Positions 47,236 to 58,121 of a stretch of DNA of 64,000 nt are shown in pieces. The translations under genes and the position numbers were made by a program. The number at the start of each line of letters is the position of its first letter. Within the stretch, counting starts at the first letter, position 1. The DNA comes from Breviolum minutum Mf 1.05b.01 (taxonomy: Eukaryota; Sar; Dinophyceae; Suessiales; Symbiodiniaceae), in the NCBI GenBank assembly GCA_000507305.1, contig DF240114.1, positions 62,001 to 126,000 of the forward strand, in the 5' to 3' direction. The notes under the pieces are model-generated. The model worked only from the letters and a program-made list of their open reading frames with translations. It was not told the origin of the DNA and searched no databases.

Positions 47236-50090
47236 CTGAGGGTGGGGCATGCTGCAATATGGGCACCCATACATCGCACGGGGGCCTGAATGCTTAGAAC
47301 GAAGTGACATGCGCTCCATCTACTATGATATCCAGGTCTCCGAGCCCACATCGATGTGCCCATCTGGATTCGTGTTCGCGAAAAGGCATCTGAATTGTCA
47401 GAACACCATGCCTTGCACAAGGCCAAGGTAAGGAAGACTTGGAAGCAGAATGACAAGACTTGCACCGGACTGCTGACCTTTGCGATGACTTCCACTGAGT
47501 TTTGCTTCACATTCAAGACTTCGCACCTGTGGACACCAGGCCAAAAGAGCCGCGTCAAATCTGCCGCCTCCAGACCTAACGACACGTGTTCTGGATGGCT
47601 GGAGAATTTACAACTATTTGGTTTGCCAAATGGAAACGACATGAAACGAGTTCCTATTCATTTGTCACGGGCAAACGATGTTGTGATTCCTGAGTAACGA
47701 GTGACGGGCTAATTCATGTTGTATGACCGTATGACTAAGACAAGTAAGCGCTCAACGCGCAGCTTTCAAAAAGCACGTGGGGAAAGGCGGAAGTGATGGC
47801 CTAGCGCAAAGACACCATACTTGTCACCAAAATGAGATAAACGATTCACAGCACTCTTCTCACGCTGACGATTGCAATGGCACCTCGAACACACGGTACA
47901 GGCCCAAGACATAGCGGTGATAAACCTGCTCACCGAGGCAAAAGGGAAGATGGACAAAATTACATGTGCCACTTGGAACAAGGTCAGCTTGGACGTCAGC
48001 ACCTCGCCCTGCTGCCGGGGCCTAATTCCAGAAGCTTGCACGAACTTCCATAGAAATGCAAACCCGGCACCCTTTAGAGCACGTCTTGCGCCCAAAATCC
48101 AAAGTGGCCGACGGCAAGGCTGCAGAGAAAGCATCAGTGAGCGCACGGTTCATATCCCACCTTGGACTGCAAGTCTTTCGGACCCTTCTGAAACTTGCAC
48201 ATTTCTTGCATCCATTTTGACCAAGAAAGACAAGCCACTTGATGTACTCAATGTTGGCAGAGTGGAGAATCTCAGTCAGGAAATCACAGATGGAAACAGC
48301 AGTCTCAAGCAATTTTACACACTGTGGATCCTGGGAAATGATCACAATAGAGATGGAAGTTGAATGAATCAAAAGACCATAAAACTCACATCTTTGTACA
48401 GATCCTGACATCCTGGGGCTTCTAAATTCTAGCCGCATCTACTGCAGGTTTCATGTTCACTACTGGCTCTTCCACAGTAAGTCAATTGCTTGACTCACAG
48501 CCCCAATGATGTAGTCCTGGCAAAGGTTGAGGTCTTAATCTGCCACTGTGACTTGACAGAGGAAGGAAGACTTTCTGAATAATACTATGACCCATTTGAT
48601 CCAATGAAGCCAATCGAACCTGACCAACCCTTCTCAAAATGCTGCAAAAAGAGTTGACAAGATGAGTTTTCATGTCGTCAACTCTCTAAAACTGCCTGAA
48701 TCTTTCAGTCTTGCAAAACGAATTTTGCTTGCAGCAAGTTTCTCATCAGAAGAGCTTTGCAATCCGAAATTCCACTGGTGCAAGTTCCAGCTCCTGCACT
48801 TCTTCCCTCGTGAGATCCAGAACCAGCTGGTTCCTGGTGCGCAAAGCGCTGCAAAGCGGCGTCCAAGGTTTCATGCGATGATGGACCGATGGCACCGATG
48901 GCACCTGCCCTCTGATCGCATGCGCGCCGGATGGTGTAGGACCTTGGCAAATTCGGAAAATTCGGATTTCAACTCAAGTTCTTTCGGTGTGTTGAGTGTC
49001 CCATATCACTACTTGTGGCTCCTGGCCCATTCTGGATGTTGCTTGTAGAGCTGACTGTCCTTCAAACAACAAGACAAGCACCAGGAGACTGACGAGGTCA
49101 GTGGTTACAGCTTGCGTCGAGAACCAGTCAACGCATCAACACGTCAACGGGTTTCCTGGTTCACCATCTCAGGCTCTACCCAAAGTCCAAGCTTCAAGCC
49201 CATGGCATTGAGGTCCTGTCAGTTGTTCAGCAAGAAAAACAACAAAATCAAAGAAATAAGATATTATATACCCTTGACAGTTCCTGACAGCCCCGCCTCG
49301 GCTAAACCCTTCAAACCTGAGCAAGTGCATTGTTCTTTTCTGAAACAACCATCGAAAGTCAGAAATGAACAAAACGACTGAGAAAGGGGTTTGATGAGCA
49401 TGTGCCCAGCCTCGTGGAAGCTTTCGGGGATCTGGCACCCAGTCACCTAAGCAGCAATTTTTCTGGAAAGAATGCAAAGCACCACAAAACCATATGTTTT
49501 TGCGGCTTGGCTGGCTTAAAAGAGACCCTTTCAGGCAATGATTTCAAATTCCCAAGGCACTCTGCAAATCGTTATTGTTTGAGTCAAGTGATCAAACACA
49601 TTGTCCTCTGGTCATCTCCTCAACTATCTTTGATGCTCAGCAAATGACCCAGTGACGTTGTGTCCTCAATTTGGAAACGACTTGAAAGGGCTGAATAGCC
49701 AGTGAAAGCAAGCAACCCCCAAACCACTCATTCTGACCTGCATTGTGGCCTCTTAGCTGCTGGCATCATCTCGCTTGCCAAACCATCCATCATCCAGTAC
49801 CAGTAGCTCAACCCCAGCTTCAATAGCAGGCTTGGCCTCCAGTTGCACCACAACTTGTTGTCTGATGCATCTTCTTTGTCATCCCCCTATCTTCAACATC
49901 ATATTTGCAAGGCTCAAATTCAAGGCCCTGGCAAATTGGATAATTCGATCGTGATAAACCTGGGTCGTTTTTTGCTGATGCTTTATCTGCTTGCACTGTT
50001 CTACTTCACCATTTCACCGAAAGCTGAGTTCTGAGCCTCAAAGTACAAGGCTTCCCAGGTGTTTATGAGAACTGGACAAATGAGATTTTG
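47236..50090 (-). CDS. GH36 alpha-galactosidase, many small exons
   Basis: Glycoside hydrolase family 36, which releases terminal alpha-galactose from oligosaccharides such as raffinose or melibiose. The exons in order show the family motifs. About 50085-50025: PVLINTWEALYFE. About 49845-49760: VELLVLDDGWFGKRDD. 49446 to about 49403: DWVPDPRKLPRGW. 49215-49149: MGLKLGLWVEPEMVNQET. 48848 to about 48790: RNQLVLDLTREEVQE. 48160-48116: WDMNRALTDAFSAAL, with the nucleophile Asp in WDMNR. 48021-48003: PRQQGE. 47925-47884: VYHRYVLGLYRVFE. 47575-47527: SGGGRFDAALLAWCPQ. 47411-47350: WCSDNSDAFSRTRIQMGTS, with the acid/base Asp. About 47294-47236: MGAHIAACPT. Phases agree for the 48160-47884 set, including a GC donor, and for 47575 to 47411. 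The HPDW exon, parts of the N-terminal sandwich and the C-terminal domain were not located; 47098-46990 (SEVLVIKLTG) is a candidate for the last. Confidence 0.9.
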
Positions 50091-50099
50091 CCAGCGCGG

Positions 50100-50940
50100 T
50101 GCGATTAGCCTGCAGAGAATGCAAGCTATGAAAATTTGAGTCTGTCACTGCTCTACGATCTCTACAACAAAGGCATTTCTACTTTGAAGTAGGCCTTTCT
50201 CCAATCAGGCGTTGGAAAGTCTGCGTCATCTTGCCAAGGCCTGGCAAATGATTTCTTTGAATTTCCGAGTTCCAGGACCTTCACTTCGTGTTTTGTATCA
50301 TCAAAAGTCAAAAGCACCTGATGCGATGTTAGCCACTCTTATCCATGATGGCGTTCTTAACGGCATTGAAGAGGGTGACACGAAACTGCTTGCATACATC
50401 AATCCAGTCCAACTCTGCTGCAAGGTCCTACGATGCCTGCATCTGAAAAGACACATACACATTCAGGCGTCTCAAAGCTCTCTTGGCTTCCTTGGCATCC
50501 AAATCATTCCATGAGAAACCTTGCTTCTGACAAGTTTAAAACGCGGGATATCTTGAGTGTCCCATACAGAATAAGCAACAAAAGTATGTCAACCGAAGCT
50601 TTGCCCTTCGCCCACGCCACACTGGGAGTTAGGCCCAAATGCCAGCTGAAGTGCGTGTTGCTTAGCCCTGAGCTATGGTTCTCACCGGAAAAAAACAGAG
50701 CCACACGAGCCATGTGTATTGCAATCATCGTCATTGTCATCATCTCAGGCTACGACCGACATTGACACGTACACATCCTGTCTGGCTTTGTTCCACCTGG
50801 CATGGCAGGTTTAGATTTTTCATTACAAGTGACGATAAGCTATAGTCCCGTTTCTTACTTTTAGATACTTTTAGCCTATAAGCACGTTTCTATTGATAGA
50901 ACACCAAGATGTTGCATTGCCACAGGAACTTCCTTTGTCT
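50100..50940. other. Between signal exon and alpha-galactosidase exons
   Basis: Likely introns plus N-terminal-domain exons of the alpha-galactosidase. Candidates on the minus strand are about 50675-50600 (LQLAFGPNSQCG, with AG acceptor and GT donor) and about 50300-50230 (SEGPGTRKFKEIICQALAR). Neither was joined in phase. Confidence 0.3.
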
Positions 50941-50943
50941 CAC

Positions 50944-51058
50944 CTCCATGAGCCAGTTGCCCGAATACAGCAAGCAAAAGCCATAGCAATGCCTGGGAAC
51001 AGATGGACCCAGATCTGGTGACTCGTTTCAGGTTGAAACCGCCGAATGCCGAGGCCAT
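50944..51058 (-). CDS. First exon with signal-peptide-like start
   Basis: Begins at an ATG (51058) and ends at a good donor (GAG|GTGAGAC). The product has a basic start (FNLKRVTR) followed by a hydrophobic stretch (QALLWLLLAVFGQLAHGG), typical of a secretory signal or membrane anchor. It lies 0.9 kb upstream of the first recognised alpha-galactosidase exon on the same strand and could be that gene's first exon, which would make the enzyme secreted or vacuolar. No joining exon was proved. Confidence 0.4.
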
Positions 51059-52199
51059 GACCCATGGTCTTCCGCTGGTGGGCCGGATGACAGGACCTTA
51101 TGTCGGCCAGGTACTGAGCCAAATACACCCATGGCCCAGCCAGTATCCGCTGGCAAGATCTTAAGATCAGGTATTTCGGTATTTCGGTATTTTTACAAAC
51201 CTTCTCCAAGCGTTCGTGGACACAGTGGATACTCACAAAGTGCGCAAGTGTTCGCCAGACCAGACGAGGCACGCAGAAGGGATTCATCTGATGTGAAGAT
51301 ACTCCACGGTTGCTGCTCAAGTGGATCATGCCCTCCTGTACCCTGATGAATCAAACCGGGCTTTTTTGCATCTGATTGGAAGACTGGCTCATCCTGGCCC
51401 CCCTCAATTTTTACTTTACCAATGCAACTGAAACGTTCACAAAGTCTTGCACACTTGGTCTATCTGGTTTCTTCTTCAATGTCTTGCTTCACTGGTTCAC
51501 ACTCTAAGTACCTGAAACTGGCTTGGCGGCTGGTGCGTGCCTTCGTGTATTGATGTGCCTCTCGTTGGCCCAGCCACCATGCAGCGAAAGCAAATGCCAA
51601 TCATCGGTGCTGAAATCAAAGGTAGCTGACCTCAATGCTGTGGTGGGGGGCCTCACATCTGCAAGAAACTACAAGACATGATTGCCAGGTGTTCCCTTGA
51701 TGTCTCCATTAATTGAGGCCGAAGCTTGGAAGAGTACTGGATAAGAGTACTGGATAAAGCAACGAATTAGGTTCTTTATGGTTCTTTCCATCTCATGGTT
51801 TTCCGACAATTCTCAGTTGCACCATCTAGCCCGATCTCGAATCTCTACTGAGCCGCCGAACATGCACTTCATCAAATCAACGTCTCCCAAGCCCACTTTG
51901 GAACTATTCTTCACCACCTGAGAATCATTGGCTCGAGTGCTGCTCAGGAAACCAAGTCAAATCATAGGTTGGTTTTGTCCTCACAAAGCAAAGTCGATGT
52001 CACTTTCAACCCCAGAAGAAACCATCATAGAAACTACGTTCATTTGATGCGTACAAGTAGACACTCCACATCCTCTCTGGGCCACCAAACCATTCGTCGG
52101 CTCACTGCTGAAATTGATGGAAAAATTGTATAAACCAGCTGGACCTAGCCACAGCACAAGGATTCTCATTGGAGTGTTTTCAAACAGTTTGTACCTTAC

Positions 52200-52410
52200 C
52201 CATCAGCCCGAAAACTGCCCAAAGTGGGGGAACACAAATGCCAGAACAATTCTGGTGTTGAATGGCTCGTCGCAGACTCCCAGCCACCTTGACTTCAGTG
52301 TAGGTATCAACCATGTCCTCAGCTGTCAATCCAGTTGTCTGATCGGCATCAGAAAAGAACTCAGGAAAGGAACCAAAGTCAAGATCTGTGGTGCTCAGCA
52401 GTCGCTCCAT
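52200..52410 (-). CDS. Unassigned exon beginning at ATG after an acceptor
   Basis: A pyrimidine-rich acceptor (TTGTCTTTGTCAG) is followed directly by ATG and an open frame (MERLLSTTDLDFGSFPEFF) to a good donor (GATGG|GTAAGG). An acceptor immediately before ATG could be a trans-splice site for the spliced leader, making this a first coding exon, or a coincidence. Acidic, no family recognised. A possible next exon lies at about 52168-52080. Confidence 0.5.
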
Positions 52411-52787
52411 CTGACAAAGACAACCAAGCTCTGGGGCTGCCAGCCACCACCAAGGTTTTTGCTCCCTGAAATAACATGTCCAACTCCACAAATGGATCGT
52501 CAGCATGTGTTTTCAGACAGTTGTTTTTGAAGTCTCCACGGGACATGCACCTCGTTTTTTCATAGGAACATTCTCAACACTGTCTTGTCTCTGTGTATAT
52601 GGATTTTACATGATTTTACTTCATGATCTTCTCATATAGCTGCCTCGGAGTAGTACTTGCCCAACACTGGCAAGCCAGAAGTGGATGGCAAAATTCCGTT
52701 GATGATCCTGTGGCATGACTCAGGCGCTAAAAATTCTGCAAGGTGTTCAGGTGTTTATGAAATATAAAGTGGACTCAGCCAGGCCCA

Positions 52788-52817
52788 GGTAAGCCAGGTA
52801 AGCCAGGCAAGCCAGGG
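52788..52817. repeat. Tandem repeat of ccaggtaag
   Basis: Three to four copies of a 9-nt unit. Each copy contains CAG|GTAAG, a perfect plus-strand splice-donor-like word, although no plus-strand gene is seen here. Confidence 0.7.
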
Positions 52818-54536
52818 TGCCTGTGGTGCTTGTACCTTGGGAAATTTCAAGGTTGATCCAGCTCAGAGTCCATACATGAAACTTGAAACCTTCCTTACCT
52901 CCAAGAAATGTATGAAATAGATGAAAATTGCGAAATTCAAAGAAATTCAGAAGGTATCATCAAAAAGTCGTCCATTGCGCAGAATTCTGAAGCATATGTG
53001 CTTATCATGATCATCACACATTCTTGCGCTCGGTGTAGCTGTGCTGCGCCAGTATACGTGGAGTCAAGAGAGTCTGAGAGAGCGACACTAACGGCAACAA
53101 GCGAGATCCATCCTCCAGGGCACTGAGTGGTACGTTTTAAGAAGACTCGAAGAGCAATGGACTCTCAGATCACTGCGTTTCTGGAAACGTCTGACGGCAA
53201 TCTTCACTCCTTGCGGAAGCAAACGTCCAGGCTTGGCGTGCCTGGGAGGGCCAACCCCAAATTATTGACCAGGATAGGCCACCGAGATGGTGGTCTGGTT
53301 ATGTGAGTTGAACAAACACAATTTGAAATGCTATGTTTGTGTTTGTTTAAGATTTCATATATCATCATATCTCATCTCTCTGAAATACATTGCCAAAAAC
53401 ATCTCATGTGTGCCACATATACATGTCTTGGTTTGTATGACCAAGTCCCCCTCTGTCCCTGCGTGTCTAAGACTCTAGGCGGAAGTCACCAGTGCCAAAC
53501 TCTGAAACCTGCATGACATGTTCTGCATCTGGCGATGTGTGCATGTCAGTTTGGACGCATGACCGGTGAGACCACGTGAGAAGCTTCTTTCAGAGACTTT
53601 GGCAGCACACTTTCCACATTTTCCCGCCAAAGTGCAGCACAAAGTCAGTCCGATGCCATAACGCCACTCAGAAAACAAGTAGTCGCCTCGGTGCACAGGA
53701 TCAAGCTCGAAACATCGTTGATTGTATTGTAGTACATTCAATGCATCCTGCAGTCCTGTTAATGTCATGTCAGCAATTCCATGAAGCCTCCCGTTTTTCC
53801 TTTTAATGAAATGTCATAGGTGAGACGTCTGACAGCACACCAAGCTCATTGAACGAAGGCTGCTGTCCGAATTCCAAGCATAAATTGTGAGACATCAATC
53901 AACGTGCAGGCAGTGTCTGTGAATGGCAAAGAAATGAACACATCTTGTGGCGTTGGAATTCAAAACTATGACAACTATCAGATATGGACAGTGAGATACA
54001 TGCAACACCAAACATGATACAAAAAATGCAATCTGCCACTAATCTTGTGGTCACAGGCAGCTGGAAGTGGTGCCTAAGCTTCTCTTTGTTCCAGAACCTC
54101 GGCGTGTGGCTTTGGAGGATCAGCAGGTTTTGTATGAAGCTCAGCAGGAAGCATAGAGACTTTTCTAGATTTTGTAAATGATCTGCGGACAAGGCAATCG
54201 AAGGCTTCACCAGTGCAAAAAGTTGATGCAGCTATTGGTTTTCCTCAGATGACGGCTTGGAAAAAAGAGCTTTTGCGCAGAGAAACGACCAAAATCCAAG
54301 GTCCCAAATTGGATCATGCATGGTGATGGGCCACAACCCTATGAACATCGCAAGAGAAGCTTATGATCATTTCATGATTGAATTTTAACTGGACCTCAAA
54401 ATTTTTAGGTACTGTAAGCTGTCTAAACTCAGGAAAAGCTGTCTTAAAGAGGCCAACAAAGCAGCACCAAGTCCACTTCGTACAAGGCAAATTCTGCGCA
54501 TAGAAACAACATCATGCTGTCCAATGCCCAATGCTG

Positions 54537-56642
54537 TCAAAGCTCAATGATTTTCCGCACAAACTCTCCGTACTCGCACTCACCACCTGAGGCTTTGGTG
54601 TAGTTCAAAGCAAGCTGCGAAGCTTGGGGAATTGATGGAATTCGTGTTTTGGCACGGCGTAAATGGATTTTCGGATTTTCGCGTATATCCTGTGAGACTC
54701 GCAAGTCTTCTTGTGGCCCAACAAATTGCCACTTCCACTTGCAGTTGTGCGGCTATTGTCATCATCAGCTGCTTGGATCATCTCTTCAGCCCTCAGAAAA
54801 TGCACATGCTGTGCATGAAACTGGTTGATCTCTTATGCAACTGACCCAGTTGATGGTTCAATAGCCAGACTGAAATGTCTGGATCTGTTTCATTTGGCAG
54901 AAACCACGAACTCATGATGATATCTACTGGGACCATATTTGCAGTTTAGAATTCCAACTGAGTTCCACTGAGTTGCTGCAGGGGATTCACAGAAAAGCCC
55001 AACTTGCAAAGCACATCCTGGAGCTCAATGGCATCGATGGTGCCACTTTTGTCCTGGCACATTGAACACCGTTGAACACCAATGAACACCATTGAACCAT
55101 ATCCGGTGAGCCCTTTCCCTGTGAACCATATCTGCTGAACATCTTTCTCATCCAAGTTGAGATGGAGCCAAAAAGTCCTTGTCAAAGATCTTGAAGGCAT
55201 TGACCAGTTCGTCTTCTGTAATCATGGACCGGTCAAACCTGAGGAAATCCATTCAGCCGCGTTCGAAAGACGCAAACAGACATGAGATCCGAAATGAGAT
55301 GAGTCAACACAAGTCAATTTGGGTTGCATCACACAGGTCCTGTTTTGCTGTTTCTGTTGCATCACAGCTGAAGTCAAGTGGCTTCGCCATCAGCTTCACG
55401 AAGCCTCATAGAAAAAAGCAGGAGGCAACAATCTCACCAAGCAAGCTACCAATGTGCACTGGAAGGACAGTGGAATTTTTAAATTCGTTGAATGAAGTAC
55501 AGTAAAAAGAACTGGAACAAATAAAGAACCCGTATAACTCAACAAACCCCCATTTCTGCCCTGACTAGGTAGCCAAGGCTCGCTGAAAGTCCATGATGCC
55601 TTTTCCGTGACTATCGATGTCGTTCATGACCTTGGGGAGTAACATTTCAAATTCCCAGCTACTCCAGTCCCACCAGTTTGCTATCGTCGTGACATGTGTG
55701 CCTGTCTCATTTCACAGTTTTGAAGTTTTACGAGAAACCCTACACATCTGCACATCAATCAGATTGCACTAAAGGAAGGTTTTGGTATTGCAACCGAGCC
55801 GCTGTCAAGAACCTGGGCTGGCAAACAACTGCATTTGCTGCACCAGTATGCAAACTGACCCCATCCAGCTGGATTTGCAGTGTCAACTTGACAAGTGTGT
55901 TAAGGTCACCAACTATGTCGGACCACTGCCAAATAAGAAAGCTGTCATGACACACTGTACAGACCAGGGCAAAGTAGTTAGAGAGATCTCTGGCTAGAGA
56001 CTGATTTTGCCAATGCTGTTTCCACCAAGCGACGCCTTGTCTGTTGGCTCTTCACCCAGCCAGCTAAGTGCTAATCTGACTTGGCTGGCATCAATAACGC
56101 CATCCTTGGTTCACCAAAATTTCTCCTCATTCAACTGGATGGATGCACTGAATCAGCAAAGGCTACAGTACAGACTGCATTAATGTTCATTCAGATTCCA
56201 GTGTGTCCATTTCGAAGCACTTGTGGGCACAGCCACATCTCACGATACCCATTTAATCTCAGTGGCTCCAAGCACATCATAGAGGCGAAAGGCCCAGCAG
56301 AAGTCTACCAGCTCTGAGTCTCGAAAACCACACCTCAAAGCTTCCCAAAATGACTCATTCCAGGATGCTTCAATCGATACATCACAAAGACATCGAGCAA
56401 ACATCGAGCTATATAAATCATGCTATGCAACACCCTAGCGAGCGACCAGGTCCTACACAACGTGCCTCTGGGAGGTTGAGTTTGAAACATCACCAAATCA
56501 TACGTCAATCAATCAAAGTTTCAAAGTAACAAAACACCTGATAAACTATCTAAAGCATCCACAACATGTTGCTTACCAAGATGCTTGTCAGTGAGGATGT
56601 AAGAATCCGGAATGCCATCAAGGCGTATCCGGATATCACCGC
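54537..56642 (-). CDS. EF-hand protein, probably a calcium-dependent protein kinase (CDPK)
   Basis: The C-terminal calcium-binding part is certain. 55238-55178 gives [20 protein letters not shown]. 55053-54980 gives [20 protein letters not shown]. 54791-54754 gives [12 protein letters not shown]. 54586-54537 finishes the last loop and ends [11 protein letters not shown] with TGA. All joins agree in phase and rebuild two canonical loops, [12 protein letters not shown] and DDDNSGECEYGE. The introns are GA-AG, GC-AG and GC-AG. Upstream, about 55650-55570 carries another EF-hand ([17 protein letters not shown]). 56642-56577 reads [10 protein letters not shown] and ends at a GT donor, matching the start of a CDPK kinase domain (Y.L....LG.G). 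Kinase exons between 56.6 and 55.7 kb were not recognised, so the kinase assignment is inferred from that motif and the EF-hand order. Such kinases phosphorylate targets in response to calcium. Confidence 0.8.
55054..55177 (-). other. GA-AG intron, 124 nt
   Basis: The exon before ends FDK (AAG) and the exon after begins DKSG (GAC). The intron begins GACTTT and ends TGCCAG. Because both exon-intron edges read G-GAC, the only placement with an AG acceptor gives a GA donor. The resulting EF-hand loop is perfect. Confidence 0.8.
55064..55098. repeat. Short tandem repeat inside an EF-hand gene intron
   Basis: Four copies of a unit close to ttgaacacca, lying wholly inside the GA-AG intron of the EF-hand gene. 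Confidence 0.7.
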
Positions 56643-56649
56643 CTAGCAA

Positions 56650-58030
56650 CAATCCAGTGCAACTTGAAAATCCATCACGCTGTACTAAACCTTTGGACTG
56701 TCCACTGAGTCTGAGGCCGCCCGACATGGCAGACAGCGCTGGTGAGGGTCTCTATACTTGCGCCAAAAGGGCTTCAAGATGGTGACAATAGAGACAGGTA
56801 TTGCCATGACAAATGAAACAGTTGGAAAGTGAACGTAGATACAGTGTGTCAAACTTTGATTCTCGCTTTTGACGGTCTCATTCACTGCTGTTTAAACAAG
56901 GCCCGCACGACGAAATGACATCGCAGCTGTTTGCATTCCTTCTGCATACCCACCCACCAACATGAATGCAGCAACTGAAAACTTGTCCAGAAAAACGGAA
57001 TCAGAGTGTGAACATCTGCCAGCTCCTGTCTACATGTGTCTTCCTGTGGCATGCCCACAAGTAAGATCTTCCCAACCCACCATGCCGTTGACCTGTTTGG
57101 CAGGTTCATCATCACTATCATATTGTCAGGATGCATGTCACCTTGGGAATAGTCACAAAGGCACAGGGAATGCAGCCGCAATGCCTGCATGAGATGATAA
57201 CTTGTCGTCAGTAAGCACCACTCTGTAGAGTACCTCATCATAATTATTTGAAATCTTTATCTACTGCACATCCTATCCTCGTGCATTTGCTTTCCATGCT
57301 GCTGGGTGCCTCCATGGCTCCATGGCTCCATGGTCCATGGCTCCATTTTTTGGCCGTGCAAAGGATGCAGCTCTCAACGGACTCTCGACTCTTTGCAGTT
57401 GCATGTTTACGAACGGCGAACGGCTTGAATCCTGTCTGGCTTGAACTTTGCATAGACTCAGCTTTGATGCTAAAGCACTGAGGCACCATTTGTCATTCGT
57501 CAAGACAATCACCATAGATTCAATAGATACAGCAACGGGGGAGAGGACAGCATACGGATACGCATGATACTGTCAAAAATCTAGTCTTTATAGTATGCAA
57601 CAATCAAATACAGGATTGCAATAACCTGGTTGCTGCATTTCTCTTTACGAATTGGTTTTCGAACGTCTTGTATGGGAACAAACCCTGCCACAAGCTTCCA
57701 CTTCTGTCTCTTCAATCTATCACCGGCCGACCTCCAAAAGCTTGGTACCTTTCAGGCCCTGTCGACCTGGTTGATGACCTGTCCAGGCCAGTTCCAAGCT
57801 GTTGGATGATCCTCGAAATCAAACATAACAACCTAAACACCTTTGATGTTGATCCACATCAATTGAAATTCAACAAGTGAATGTGAAACAACCCTAGCCT
57901 TCTGCTCCCATTTCCTCTGCCACGTGGTGTAAGGGCACAGACGACCTGATCAAATCCAATTATTGCAGAAAGTGTATCTTGGCATTGTGGCACTTTCCAA
58001 ATTGATGGGCCAAACAAGTGGGGGGTTCAG
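56650..58030. other. No supported gene
   Basis: A ccatggct repeat lies at about 57311-57346. The minus-strand frame 57489-57244 is partly generated by this repeat. Upstream kinase-gene exons may be hidden here but none was identified. Confidence 0.35.
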
Positions 58031-58033
58031 TAC

Positions 58034-58121
58034 CTCTTCTAAGTGCGAGTGTTTCAAACATAGGCCGGAGCTTCTCGAGAAACTGAAGAAGCTTCTGTGC
58101 GCCACCAACCTTTTTCGCTTC
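58034..58121 (-). CDS. Unassigned helical exon
   Basis: AG acceptor and GAG|GTACTG donor bracket a frame reading KVGGAQKLLQFLEKLRPMF. Alpha-helical and charged, possibly part of an armadillo or TPR-like repeat. No partner exon was identified. Confidence 0.5.

Larger units (their letters stand above)
51350..54530. other. Mostly unassigned apart from the exon at 52.2-52.4 kb
   Basis: A minus-strand patch at about 53700-53560 (GDYLFSEWRYGIGLTL) may be coding. A tandem repeat of ccaggtaag lies at about 52788-52817 and a duplicated ggtatttc at 51171-51196 (just outside). No other feature is seen. Confidence 0.35.

Noticed and set aside
47338-47426. Plus-strand exon-like frame (PIWIRVREKASELSEHH) with acceptor and GTAAGG donor.
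   Set aside because: It is the reverse strand of the alpha-galactosidase exon SDNSDAFSRTRIQ, which has strong family evidence.
48738-48760. CTGATGAGAAAC on the minus strand, also hammerhead-like.
   Set aside because: No stem II or supporting stems I and III; it overlaps the end of an alpha-galactosidase reading frame.
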